Below are positions 10,246-20,968 of a stretch of 34,505 bases of DNA, one piece after another. The notes under the pieces are model-generated. The model did no database searches. It was not told the origin of the DNA and worked only from the letters and a program-made list of their open reading frames with translations. Source of the stretch: Vitrella brassicaformis (Eukaryota; Sar; Vitrellaceae); the NCBI GenBank assembly GCA_001179505.1, contig CDMY01000559.1, forward strand, positions 10,269 to 44,773, given 5' to 3'. How positions within the stretch are numbered: the stretch's first letter is position 1; every line of letters starts with the position of its first letter. The translations under genes were made by a program, and so were the position numbers.

Positions 10246-10390
10246 AGGCTGGCCTTGAGTCTGCAGGGCTGGCCCTGTGGCGGTAGGGCTGGCCTTACAT
10301 GCACAGGGCTGGCTGTCTCATTGCAAGGCTGGCCCTACCGCTGCAGTGCGGGCATCCACCCCACAGGGCTGGCCCTGCAGGGCCGTCCCA
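10246..10390. repeat. Minisatellite of about 20-bp units
   Basis: The core CAGGGCTGGCCCTG, with variants, recurs about six times at spacings close to 20 bp and one longer gap. It begins immediately after the tandem 120-bp repeats. GGGCTGGCCC is itself nearly palindromic. Confidence 0.85.
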
Positions 10391-11759
10391 GCTTGGATCA
10401 GATTCCGCTGGTATTGCAGACACCGCGAGACCTCACGCTGCATCTGTCTATTCAAAGTAAAGGGCCCCCTCAAGCGGGTGCCCTTAGAGCCGCGAATCGG
10501 GTGGGGAAGGCGGCAGGGGTACTTGCAGTGGCAGTACGATGGTGTGAGTGGCATGAGTGGCTCCAGTGGCCGTCGAGAGGGAACATCGCTTCATCTCATG
10601 TGGTCAGGTCCGCAATGCATGAAAAAGGAGCAGCTCAGTGAATTCTGTGGCGTGTCAAGTGCAGGGAGGAAGTCGCTAGGATTACACTCATGCAGACAGG
10701 CAGGCGAGCGAGACACGCGGTCAGTCCGAGAGTGCATGAAGTATGCGTGTGAAGTATGTTTGTGAAGGATGTATGTGTCATGTGTGTCTTACGAAGCCAC
10801 AGCATCAGACACAATAAAAACACAAAGACATGCAGATTGAACCTAATGATATACCCACACTAATGGATTGAAACATATCCATAGACATGCACACAGGCAG
10901 GGACACACAGTCATACGTCACACAGTCAATACGTCTTAGCTTGCAGCACTTCGACTGCTCCAATGACACGCTGCACCATTAATGGCTACAGACAGCATCA
11001 CTCATGTCATGTGAGGGCTCACTTCTCCTCCCATACCCATCCATACACACATCCATCCATCCATCCAGGCAGGCAGGCAGGCAGTCGTACGCACCCATCG
11101 ACGGACACGCAACACATCCATCGAAATACACATGGGCACGAGCAGAACAAACACTTTGTGCTCACATACAATGGACACAAACGTCGGCTGCGCACACACG
11201 CGGAGGCGGTGGTCACTGGGTTGCGGGAACACCCACATACGGATCGGTTGTGTGTGCGGCAGACGGTCGATACACATCCATTCACTCCGTGTCAACGTCC
11301 TCCTGTCTGTCTGCTCTTCCTTCCTGTTCGTACGCACCTTGTCGGAGGGATAGGCGGAACTCGTGACACAGATCCACATAGACAAACACGATGCGAGATG
11401 TCCACGTCGCATCAAGATCAGATGTATTTTGTGATATACTTCCTCTCACCCTACACAAAGCTTGAAAGCCACAGCATCAGACAGCCATGGACGAACACTG
11501 TTCCAGAGTTGTGTGTTACTGTCACTGCATGTGATGTGAGAACCTGTCATGTACAAACCGACACCAACAACGTGTGCTGGAAATTGTGCTGGAGTGATCG
11601 TCGCACACGACAAGAATGACGGACAGGGACCTTGACATATGGAGGTGGACCTCCATCTTCATCTGCACAACACATGCACACACATACGTACCATTCCAGC
11701 AACATGCATCAATTGCCTCCTTCCTCATGTGTTTGTTCGTGTTCTTGCAGGCCCTCCGT
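10391..11759. other. Intergenic with microsatellite; no gene called
   Basis: Contains a CCAT repeat running directly into a CAGG repeat at about 11045-11082, and CA-rich low-complexity sequence on either side. Frames of up to about 218 codons exist here but are rich in His, Thr and Arg from simple sequence and overlap others on both strands, so I treat them as chance. Confidence 0.5.
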
Positions 11760-12062
11760 CGCCGCCGACCACCCTCATGCCTTCTTCTGACTCTATGCTG
11801 ATGCGCTGTCGCTTGTGACAAACACTTGACAAGCTGGGAAGGACTTTGCGCTATGTCCAAGAGCCGGCTCCAGCTGCAGCGGTTTCACGTCATACCCTAG
11901 ACGTGCGTCGTGCGAGCTGCTGAGCTTCCTCATCTGCCGGAGCAGTCGCGAGGCTTTAACGCGTTGGGTGAGTAGTGGGGGTGCCAGCAACAGCACTGGT
12001 GTGAGGTGACCTTCTGTTTCGTCAGTTCGACCGTGATCGACCGTTTTGTCTAACCGCACGCC
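11760..12062. repeat. Long direct repeat, copy 2
   Basis: Near-identical to bases 1-304 over its whole length. It is followed by about 80 unique bases and then, at 12144-12180, by the 37-bp block also found at 1781-1817. This copy lies about 330 bp upstream of the permease start codon, so its right end may sit in that gene's promoter region. Confidence 0.93.
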
Positions 12063-12390
12063 CTCCGGAAAGACGACTGTTGAGAAACCAATCAGGCTAT
12101 AGCCGAGGTTATCCATCTGCGGGCCGACACATCATTTCCTCAAGAACGACGACCGTGCTGAGGTGTCAGCCCGATTCGCGGATATGAATTTCGTTTGCTG
12201 GAGCGCGAGGTTCTTCCTTTTGCGGAGATCGACCTCTCACAGCATTCATTAGTGGGGTTGATCAGGCCGTCAGGCCGCCTAGGGTACTTTCCTGAAGCCG
12301 CTGCCGCAGGCTTTAGAGCCACCCTTTGACATTCCGTGAACGCTGCTGCTGCTTTTGCTTGACGTTGCTGCCGAGCGCCGTGCGACATTG

Positions 12391-14397
12391 ATGTCGAACG
12401 GCGGATCTCCTCTCGAACGTTTGATCCCTCCTGGATCTCTGCTGGCATGTTTCAATGTTGTGACGGCCAGTGCAATTGGAACCGGCGTCCTCACGCTCCC
12501 TTGGGCCATCAAGGAGTCAGGACTCGGCCTTGGATTGATACTTGTCGTGTGCGCGGCTCTGGTGGCCAACATCTCACTCAACATTCTCATGATGGCAGCC
12601 TGCAAAACGAGGAGTCGCTCGTATGCGGATCTATTGGCGTGGTGCATTGGCCCCTTGGCAGGCCCGCTAATAGACTTCCTCATCTTTTTCGAGACATTGG
12701 TGTCCATATCGTGCTACTTCATCTTCCTGGGGGACTTCTCGAGCGAGCTCCTCATGCTCTTCGATGTCCCCGCGTAAGGATGATCGGGCGAAGGATGGGG
12801 TTCAGTGGCGAGTTCGTGTGATTGTAGGTGGTTGAAGGAGAAGAGCAACCTCGTCTTACTGTCACTCGTCATCATTGCCCCGTAAGAGTGTCAAAAGGAC
12901 GTGGACTGACTCAGCGAGCCCACTCTTATTGTTCTTCCAGTCTGTGCCTGCCCTCTAAGCTTTCGTACCTGCGGTATACGTCTACTGTATCGCTTGTGGG
13001 CCTCTTCTGGACCACAGTTGTGGTGGTCACAAAAACGCCATCACTCTATCGTCAGAGAACCGGACAGGCATCTGGTATAGGCGGAAACGGCGAGGCAGGA
13101 GAACATTCGATTCAATGGATGGTCTTGTCACCTGACTGCCTAAAGACGGCCAGCATTGGGGTTTTTGCCTTCTTCTGGTAAGCCGTGCACAGATGTGGCA
13201 AGACAAGACGGCCTTTTCCTGCCGTGTTGGTCACTTCAGCCACTTCAACATTGTGCCCGCGGCACGTGAGCTGAAGAATCCAACTACAAGTGAGGCACAC
13301 TGACTCAAGCGTCACGCAGCTGATTCTTCCTCTCTTGGCAGATCGCATGCTCGCTTTGACCACCACATCGTCGATCTTCTTGGTGGTTTTCTTCTCATTG
13401 TTGGCTTCATGCGGATATCTATCTTGGCTGGACGACTTGCAAGAGGACTTCCTTGCGAACTATCCACCGGAAGATCCGCTGGTTATTGTGTCAAGGTCAG
13501 AAGATCAGCCCGGTTGCGCAAATGAAGTGCTAAAAATGGTCTTTCTGGGCAGGGTTTTACTTACTGCGACGATGGTGTGCATGGTGCCGGTAAGAGAAAA
13601 AACACCAAGGACAGAACTGTTGTCTTGCTTCCCTCAGCTGATGGTGCATCCAATGCTTTCCTCGCTTACGGCACTCGCCCAGTGGAATACCACGAGGTGG
13701 GCATTCTGGCGACTATGAATTGTTGCAAACTTCTTGTTGGCAGGTCTGACGACAAGCGGACACACGATCGGCTTCTCCCAGCAGGGACCGGCAGCGACGT
13801 TCAAGCGTCATCGTATGGCACAGCTGACGAGACTTCTTCGTCCTTTTGCGAGGGTCGTAGAGACGATGATCCCGAGTCAGGGAGGACCCGGCGATATGCT
13901 CAGCGTGGGGAGAAAGACGCTCAAGTTCCCCCCGCAGTTGGGGGATCAGCAGAGCCAGGCAAGGCGAAAAGGAATGGAGTCCTCAAAGTGGGAGGGCTTC
14001 CTTTCCGTGTCGGCGTGGTGGCAGTCATTCTTACCACAAACGTGTAGGCGCAGAGTGGGCTCACGTTTTAGGAGCCAAGTGTGATTCTTTTCTTAAACAG
14101 GTTGGTGGCACTTTATTGGCCTGATGTTGCCAATTTGATAGCCCTGATAGGAGGCACGTTCGATACGCTCTTCGTAGTGACCTTCCCTGCAGTGATCTAT
14201 TATTGTGTCCTTGCTGATTCGCATTCTCGACCAGTCAGGTGCTTCGTCATCGGTTTCCTGCTCCTCTTCACCTTGGTAAGTCCGCGCAAGGTTTATACTC
14301 CCTGTTGTTGATTTCTGCTGTCATATTCCTTCAGGTGTGTTTCGTGTCTGCCGTTCTCGTGTTATGTGAGACATTTCTGTCATTGAGACAACACTAG
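12391..14397 (+). CDS. Amino acid/auxin permease (AAAP) family transporter, 10 exons
   Basis: Exons 12391-12773, 12828-12881, 12941-13177, 13240-13289, 13342-13495, 13553-13589, 13638-13696, 13744-14043, 14101-14275 and 14335-14397 (stop TAG) join in phase to give 503 residues. The first helix has the family motif TASAIGTGVLTLPWA. The middle reads GVFAFFCHFNIVPAARELKNP, then a helix with ASCGYLSWLDD and LANYPPEDPLVIVSR, all hallmarks of SLC38/AVT-type amino acid transporters. About 11 hydrophobic segments fit the family. An unusual hydrophilic loop of about 80 residues, rich in Asp, Arg and Ser (exon 8), lies before the last helices. Likely role: proton- or sodium-coupled amino acid movement at a vacuolar or plasma membrane; substrate unknown. 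I chose the first ATG in frame before the motif. The N-terminus is short, as in many vacuolar members. Confidence 0.92.
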
Positions 14398-15776
14398 AAA
14401 TACAACGCATGCGGACCAGTAGCCCGCTATTGACACATTCATCATCATCCGCCTCAGTGACGAATGTCCCATACATCAGAAGACAGCTAATCAGAAGAAA
14501 GCTCAAGGGGCATACACCGCCACTGCCAGATGTATGAGAGAGTCAGCTGCAATCGTATATATTCTGCGGCGCGTCTGTACTGTTGACCAGCATTAACTTT
14601 TTCACGTGTCAAAGGTTGACGCAACATTGATTCAGGCAAAGCTGCCGTCACGTAGATCACGCTTTTGTCGCAGCACAATATACTCATTCATAGCTTGTGC
14701 TATCCATATTCATAGATGTCCGGCTTACCTGCCGGCATGCACGCGGCGTGTGTGCATTCATCGCTGGCTGGCCATCGCACTTCTGCCTCTCTCGCTGTCC
14801 GCGAGCCTTTGACTATAGTTGTATGGCCGCTCGTGCTGGTCCTGTGTCTGAATTTCTCGTATGCGTGCATTCGTCCACCTTGCTTGGCCATGTACTCAGG
14901 ATGCTTGCCACATTCACGTTTGGTCGCGCCTAGTCGCTGCCTCGTCCCTCGGGCCGCCGGCCGACCAGCCCTTTCCTCGGCTTGCGTGCTTGGCCCCCTG
15001 CTATCTGTGTGTCTTTCCTCACTCTCTGGTATCCTTCATGTCCTATCGATCTGCATCGCCTGCCGCACGCCTGGCTTTCCTCTCTGTTCGTGCCGTCTGC
15101 CTGACGGCCTTTTCCCATGTCATTGTATCGCCGCTCACAATGGCATCTGTGTCTATATAGTGCCTTGGCTATGGTTCGCCTGTGTATCCCCTTTGCGTTC
15201 GCCGTGCTGCCGCCTTCACGCATGGCGACACTTGATGTTCTTTCATCCATGCTCGTGGGCCGCCCCTCACGGGCTTGCGGCTGTCGGTCAAACATCTACA
15301 TATCCATGTGTGTCGGTGCGGATGCCAGTGTCTGCCTCGGCCGCTCTGTCTGACTGTATCTGCTTCTCGCTCTGGGCGTCGAGCAGTACGGTTTCCTTCC
15401 TCTGCCATGTCGTTGTATGGCCGCTGCTGCTGGCAGATCATTTGTATGCGCCTCAGTTTTCCGCTGGTCGGTTGGTGTGGATGCATGTGTTTCCATATGC
15501 ACGACTGTGTGTGTCTGCACATGTATTGCACGCATTCTTCGCTCGGCCTGTCACGGCCCGTCAAGCAGGTGAGTCGACCCTCCCTTGTGCAGTAAAGCAG
15601 TCACCTGTATACGCATGTCTATGTATGAGTGAGTGATCGAGAAGCAGCGAGAGGCATTAGGGAGGAGCACACCACACCTCCCTCGCCCATTATCATCGTG
15701 TCTCGGTTGCTTATTGCGTGTCTCATTCAAGGCCTAGGCGTTTGTATTCAGGTGACCAAGTGATAACGCGGCCCGT
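14398..15776. other. Intergenic; long frame at 14716-15636 not believed
   Basis: A 306-codon frame on the plus strand is rich in Cys, Ser, Leu and Pro, has no recognisable domain, and sits on degenerate repeats such as the phrase TTGTATGGCCGCT near 14818, 15122 and 15412. I regard it as a by-product of the repeats. A diverged stretch at about 14624-14698 resembles 16826-16900. Confidence 0.45.
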
Positions 15777-15822
15777 CTTGCAGCAGGTGACGTTGTGGCG
15801 TCGCCAGCTCACCTGCTGCAAG
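15777..15822. repeat. Perfect 14-bp inverted repeat (hairpin)
   Basis: Bases 15777-15790 (CTTGCAGCAGGTGA) pair exactly with 15809-15822 across an 18-base loop. It stands alone between genes. It could be the end of a small element, a transcribed hairpin or a leftover of an inverted duplication. Confidence 0.8.
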
Positions 15823-16039
15823 GACGCCATGACATTGTGCGGGCAGGGTTGCAGACGGACTGTGGGATGACTGTGTGGACGATGAATGACATGATGGATT
15901 TTTTCGACTGGCTCCTTCATGTGTTGCGTGAATGCATGTACCTCTTCGAAGCCATTCATTCATGAGTTCGATCACGTCGCACAAAAGTCCGATTCACGTT
16001 GAGAAAAAGTCCGTTTGCGAAGAAAGCGAATTTTTCCAA

Positions 16040-16323
16040 GAGAGCGTCATCAACCATTGGAGCCAGCTTCTGTCCGTCGAGCTGATGAAGCACAACGCGT
16101 TCCAAGTGGCGAGTCGTGCACAGCCACGGAGGGCCAGTGCGTTTCCCGAGGACTTCGTCAGCCGCGGCCGTATAGGCCACACACCAGCCCCGCTCCGGGG
16201 CTGTGAGGCGGCTGGCTGGATCTGGATGTTGTGTTTATGTCTTGCGCTTGTTTGTGTCCGTGTAGTGAGCGACATGCATATGTTTGCAGTCAGTGAGCGT
16301 TGCTCATTTGCTTGCATAGTTGG
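16040..16323 (+). pseudogene. Second non-LTR retrotransposon 3' end (relic)
   Basis: The frame at 16050-16110 reads NHWSQLLSVELMKHNAFQV, the same C-terminal motif as in the relic at 5282-6085, followed by the same 3' tail. About 107 consecutive bases (16133-16239) are identical to the reverse complement of the other relic. A 7-bp stem with a 3-base loop (AGCCCCG CTC CGGGGCT) lies at 16186-16202, and its counterpart is at 5427-5443. Only the last few hundred bases of the element are present, as expected of 5' truncation during target-primed reverse transcription. Confidence 0.8.
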
Positions 16324-16914
16324 CTCCTTTTGCTACCTGGGACATGCATCGGCCCGCGGCCTAGCGTCTCCGAACGCCCAATAACGCACGGTGGACCGTG
16401 CTCATATCGGTTGCTCGCAGATCACCGTCTGACAGTGACACGCGCACGCATCCCATGAACATGAACCTGACACACATACCCGACTGCGCATACCGCCGCC
16501 CAGCGGTATAGAAGTTGGACCGGGCGCTTTTCCCCCGCGCTTCTAGATACGGGGCATGTGAAACCCAGGGGTAGCCAAGGAAACCTTAGTGAGCCGACGT
16601 GCTTGCTATCACCAGGGATGTCGATCCTGCATCGATCCACTATTTACATAAGGGTGGGAGGTCAAATATCGGGCGGGTAGGTGAGTTGCCACACTTTTCT
16701 CAGAAGGATCAACCCCTGCCGAATCGGGCATTCAAGCAAGGAACGCGACGCAGAAGTCCATCGTGCATATCTAGCCAAGCAAGGTGCCGCCAACTGTCGG
16801 CGACAGAACGGCAGTTGGGAACAAAATTGATTCACGCAAATGATCTGCTCCAGCTTCGTAGATCACGCCTTGACTCAGCAAATTCTGTGTACTCTTAGCT
16901 TGACAGACACTAGG
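16324..16914. other. Intergenic with small hairpins
   Basis: No gene. Two perfect 7-bp hairpins are visible: 16386-16401 (GCACGGT-GG-ACCGTGC) and 16490-16509 (ATACCGC, 6-base loop, GCGGTAT). The last part, 16826-16900, resembles 14624-14698 and is probably the 3' UTR or downstream region of the fabH gene. Confidence 0.4.
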
Positions 16915-18850
16915 TTACCATCTGACAATAGCAGCCCCCCAGGAGAGCCCTGCGCCAAAACCCGCCATCGCTATGATGTCGCCTTTCTTTACACGACCAC
17001 CTGATATCTGAGGAGAAGCAACAACTGATGATGTCCCGACGTCTTGCGTTCTGCCTACAGCTTCTGCGAGGGCGATAGGAATTGATGCGGCAGAGGTGTT
17101 GCCGTACTTTTCCAAATTCGCCAGAACCTGACAGCCACAACACAGTCGTCCTTGGCACGGTCTCTCATTAGCAGTACTTCACCTTGTCTCTGGACAGCCC
17201 CAATCGATCAGCCACTGAGTCCATGATCCGGATATTCGCCTCGAAGAGCAACGTCAAGCGCACATCTACCTTTGCGGACGTTTTGTGTGCATTGGCTTCT
17301 GTTTCGCTCACTTGGTGCAGTAGCAGCCAATCCACCTGCTCGATCGTAATGCCTGCATGGTCCAGGGCCTCCTGGATCGCTGTAGGGACCTCTCGGGTGG
17401 CAAATTTGAAGACCTCTCTACCATGGAGGTAGCCAACATTTGAATGTGTGACAAGTGCGGTCTTCCCACATTCATTACCTCCCATTCATGTATATCGGTT
17501 TGTAAGACCCCCTTGTCACGACATGATGGTCACCGAACTCTGACGTGTTCAATACGTGATCGCTCCCTCCGTATGCCAGGGTCAGCTGTTCACGCCGTCT
17601 GCCATCACTGGTCAGACAAATGTTACAAATTCTGAATCAAGAGGTGACGACTCAGGCCTCTCACCTCTTCATTGAGAAGCCAAGGATTCCAGCCTGGTCA
17701 GTTGGTGAGGCAGCCTGACACATCGCACGTGAAGGCGCCTTTTCGCTGTTCGACGTTGTGGGTGTAGTTATTGACCTGCAGAACAGCGGCTCCCGCCCCA
17801 TCTCCGAATAGAATACAGGTGTTCCTGTCCGACCAGTCAACCCATCTCGATAAAGCGTCAGCACCGATCAGCAACACGTTGCGATACACTCCCGTCTGAA
17901 TGAACTGACTCGCTGAAGGTAAGCAACACAAGGGACGAAGCGGAAGGACCTTTTGATGCTGTGCCCGTGTACCTGACCTGTCACCATGCCGAAGAGAAAT
18001 CCAGAGCAGGCTGCCGTCAAGTCAAACGCAACTGCATGGAGCACAGGAAGACTCTTCAAACGCTCCTCATCCAAGCTCTCGTTTTTTTACCGGCACCGCA
18101 CGCGCCGATGGCATTGGCCACATAAGTAGCGTCTCCAAACAAATCATCGGGTGACGATGTGGCCAATATGACGAGATCGACATCCTTGGCTTTCAGTCCA
18201 CACATGGACAGTGCGTCACGAGAAGCAGATGCGGCCAGATCCTACAACGAGTGCCAGTACAGATTGTCACCAGATCGACATGGCATGCGCTCACTTGCAG
18301 GGACGACTCTCCGTTGAGTATCCGCCTCTTCTTTATGCCTGTTCTCGTCTGAATCCACTGCAGCCTCACATGTCATCAATTGGTGAGCAGTAACTCGATC
18401 CGTGGTTGGCTTACTTCATCCGTGGTCTCCACGACCTTTTCCAGGTCGGCATTGGTGAGCTCGGCAGTGGGTACAGCATATCCGACACCGACGGCCTTAC
18501 AAGAGACAAAAGCGGGTGTGCCCTTCCGGGGGATTGGGAGGGAACGGCCATCGTGGACAGCAGCACTGACGGGATCGCTTGCACAAGGTGAAGTGCTTGT
18601 GGTTGGACTAGCGCCATCAGCTGAGGGCAACAGAATGAAAGCGGCATGCTCGCTCTGCCCCCGGGCTCTTCCTACCTGACTGAAGTATTTGCAGTCCTCT
18701 ACGTCTCAACAAATGCACACGATTTGAAAAAGCTGGCGTGTGGAAAGCAAGATGACGACCTGACACCGACCAGACGTCAGCGAAGGCCGTACCCGGCTGA
18801 ATTGCCGATAAAGCATGAACGAAATAGAAGATGCCAATTCTCGTCAGCAT
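16915..18850 (-). CDS. fabH: Plastid 3-oxoacyl-ACP synthase III (KASIII), 11 exons
   Basis: Exons, 5' to 3' on the minus strand: 18850-18676, 18620-18415, 18357-18295, 18241-18091, 18031-17978, 17912-17776, 17693-17665, 17607-17479, 17417-17312, 17239-17183 and 17127-16915 (stop TAA). The phases agree and give 439 residues. KASIII condenses acetyl-CoA with malonyl-ACP to start type II fatty acid synthesis. The catalytic triad is complete: Cys207 in [10 protein letters not shown], His349 in LLLHQAN and Asn379 in KYGNTSAAS. Also visible are [43 protein letters not shown] and [10 protein letters not shown] at the C-terminus. Bacterial FabH is about 320 residues. The extra 100 or so are at the N-terminus: a signal peptide ([16 protein letters not shown] to about residue 24) and then a basic, Ser/Thr-rich, transit-like stretch to about 100. 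This bipartite leader points to a complex plastid. The ATG at 18850 is chosen because it opens the signal peptide. Confidence 0.95.
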
Positions 18851-18910
18851 CGTTGTCGGCACGTCAGTTTTACTATGGAGTGGAGAAGTGAGAGGTGCCG
18901 ATGGTTTGGA

Positions 18911-18929
18911 CGGCCGCCTTCGGCGGCCG
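18911..18929. repeat. GC hairpin upstream of fabH
   Basis: CGGCCGCC and GGCGGCCG pair perfectly over 8 bp around a TTC loop, about 60 bp upstream of the fabH start codon. It could sit in the 5' UTR or promoter. A regulatory role is only possible, not shown. Confidence 0.7.
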
Positions 18930-19531
18930 CGGCCGTCGATTGTGCCGCGAGAGGCGTGCTCTCACGTGCACGTGCGAGTCGCGCTACCTACGGTCCTGTT
19001 GAGCACGCATGACCCTCAGCCCTGCCCTCTAGGACATGCAGTGAAACCTAGTGCGAGCTTAGGCTGGCGCGTGCCGTTTGTCTAACTGGACCAGACTCTT
19101 CCGTCATCTCGGTTGATTAACCATCTTTCGGCGTCTTGCAGTGCTACACTTGTGCGATATCTCTGATCCCGGCTATACAGCGCTCCTCGCCCTTTGCTTG
19201 TGTCGCACCACTAGCGGTGGGATACCGGTGGTGTAGCATTCATGTATATTGTGTCTTTCTTGGCCGTCCCTCCCTCTATCCCAGTCTGTCTCCCTTCATG
19301 CTTCTCTTCATGCCTCCCTTCCAATCGCCTTTTCCTACCTGCCACGCCCTATGACTGCCTTATTTACTTTGGTGTCGCGCACGTCCCAAGTGGCAGCTGC
19401 TTTTTGCAGACCTGCCACGCTTACGATTATGATGGGGGGGAGGGGGAAGGTTGAGACAAACAGAAGTGCCGTATGTGAACAAACCCTCAACAGCATGAGA
19501 AACCCCATGCGTTTCTAGGGCTTCATGCTGT
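18930..19531. other. Intergenic, nothing recognised
   Basis: T- and C-rich stretches such as 19258-19340 and a G run at 19433-19446. No frame with a domain. Confidence 0.45.
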
Positions 19532-20028
19532 CGGGCGATATCGCTCGTTCTTGTGTATGTAGCCAGGGGAAGTGTTCGTCACCTGTGCCCTCTGTTGTCA
19601 TCTGTATGTCGGCCGGCGCCAGTGCCTTTTTTTTTGTGGTGGACCATAGGGATGGGTGGGTAGACAGCCTGCACCACACAGACTCGTTCTTGCGTGCCCC
19701 TTCGGGGGGCCGGGGGGCAAGGTCTCCGTGAGGTTAACGAACGAACGAACGTTTCTCCTCGATCGGAGTGTGATCGTGTGTGGCCAGCGTATATGGTTGG
19801 TTGGTTATTGTGTTTAACGAGACTCGTCTCTGTAACCCCGGAGGGATCCTGTCGCCTTACGCACTAAACTAGCAGCATGTACATGCATAAGCATGCACAC
19901 GGCCTGTCTAGCCCTCCCTGCACTGGCACCGGCGGACAAACAGATGGCAACAGAGAGCACTGGCTGCCTTGTAGAACGTTGACAAACACCGATTCTGGCT
20001 ACATACACAAGAACGGGCGCTGTCGCCC
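19532..20028. repeat. Large imperfect inverted repeat
   Basis: The left arm 19532-19624 and the right arm 19921-20028 are inverted copies. Shared stretches include TCTTGTGTATGTAGCCA and the block ending in GGCGCCAGTG / CACTGGCACC. The right arm carries about 20 extra bases near its middle. The interior holds a SINE-like tail and unrelated sequence, so a later insertion probably split an older fold-back element. Confidence 0.75.
19795..19920 (-). mobile_element. SINE-like fragment, minus strand, with (GGTT)n tail
   Basis: Read on the minus strand the fragment ends in CTCGTTAAACACA and an (AACC)n run (plus-strand positions 19795-19806). It is about 90% similar to 21492-21620, including TGTAACCCCGGAGGGATCCT and CTAAACTAGCAGCATGTACA on the plus strand. 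The short-repeat tail directly after a conserved 3' end is typical of non-LTR-mobilised elements. Just upstream, 19760-19793 matches 29518-29551. Confidence 0.65.
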
Positions 20029-20209
20029 AGCAAGAGCCATGGCAAGTGTACAGAAGCCAGAAGGGGGAAGTAGAAAAATGAGCGCCCTCTGAGCCACCAA
20101 AGCAACAATCAGCCAATTACATGAATACACCACCAGAGACACACGGGACCCATACGGAAGGAAGACAGGAAGACAGCAAAGGGAAAGGGAAGGAAATAGC
20201 CAGGAAGGC

Positions 20210-20246
20210 TATGAGGCCTGCAATGAGGCCTGCAACGAGGCCTGCA
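20210..20246. repeat. 12-bp tandem repeat
   Basis: Three copies of a unit reading ATGAGGCCTGCA, with one base change. Confidence 0.85.
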
Positions 20247-20548
20247 ACATGTGATAGACGATACCTAAGGTGCGCTCCATCCCTGAACACAACACTAAGT
20301 GTGACGCCACGGTTGCTCCCGTCTATCTGTACGGTAGTGAGCTATGGGCGGGCACTAACTGTGATGCAGTACGGTGTGATCTAAGTCGATGGGCACTTGG
20401 CAGGCACATGCACAGGGAGTCCTGGCTGGGCTGCTGGGCTGGCAGAGGAAGACAGAAGGCAGCTAGAGGGGAGAGCCCCGCCGCGGTAATGAACACACAG
20501 ACAGTCATGCGGCACTGGCTGAAATGGCATGAGTATGGTCGCAACACA

Positions 20549-20968
20549 GAGGCACGCCGAAGTCTAACCACACGCGTGGCATTATGCATACACACACAAA
20601 AGAAAAGGCATGGTGGCGCAGCGACCACACGTGATAGGCTACCGCACAGAAGAGACCACACCAATGACAAGACATCACCAGCCGCTTCACCCCTACCACC
20701 AAGCACTCGAACGAAGAAGATGAGCACGAGGACATGAAAGGCAGGGGGAAGGCAGGGGAAGCAAGCTAGACAGACAGAAGCAAGAAGGGTCCCACAGACA
20801 GACAGGAGGCAGTACCATGAATGACAGGAGTCTGGTCTCAATGCATAGAGGCACGCCGAAGTATAACCACACGCGGAACCATGCACACGCAAAAGAAAAG
20901 ACATGGCGGGCAACGACACGTGATAGGCTACCTCAGGCAGAGAGACCATCCAAATGACAAGACATGAC
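20549..20968. repeat. Direct repeat pair about 120 bp long, 296 bp apart
   Basis: Bases 20549-20675 and 20845-20968 share GAGGCACGCCGAAGT, AAAAGAAAAG, ACACGTGATAGGCTACC and AATGACAAGACAT. The surrounding 20.1-21.5 kb has no believable gene. A 377-codon minus-strand frame across it lacks any domain, is built over these repeats and has no ATG at its start. Confidence 0.8.

Noticed and set aside
10246-10390. CRISPR array
   Set aside because: Units of about 20 bp, with imperfect copies and no spacer pattern, in a eukaryotic nuclear context; it is a minisatellite.
10963-11619. A 218-codon gene over the CCAT/CAGG microsatellite
   Set aside because: Composition reflects simple sequence, and comparable frames occur in other phases and on the opposite strand.
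1-12062. The 304-bp direct repeats as LTRs of one 12-kb retrotransposon
   Set aside because: Unrelated host genes on both strands lie between them. No primer-binding site or polypurine tract was seen, and the copia relic is not positioned or oriented to match.
14716-15636. A 306-codon protein gene
   Set aside because: Cys/Ser/Pro-rich composition, degenerate nucleotide repeats, no domain and competing open frames on both strands.
17698-17776. Extending fabH exon 6 through CDVSG with a 28-nt intron
   Set aside because: The donor at 17775 right after [12 protein letters not shown] gives an ordinary 82-nt intron and a better match to the family.
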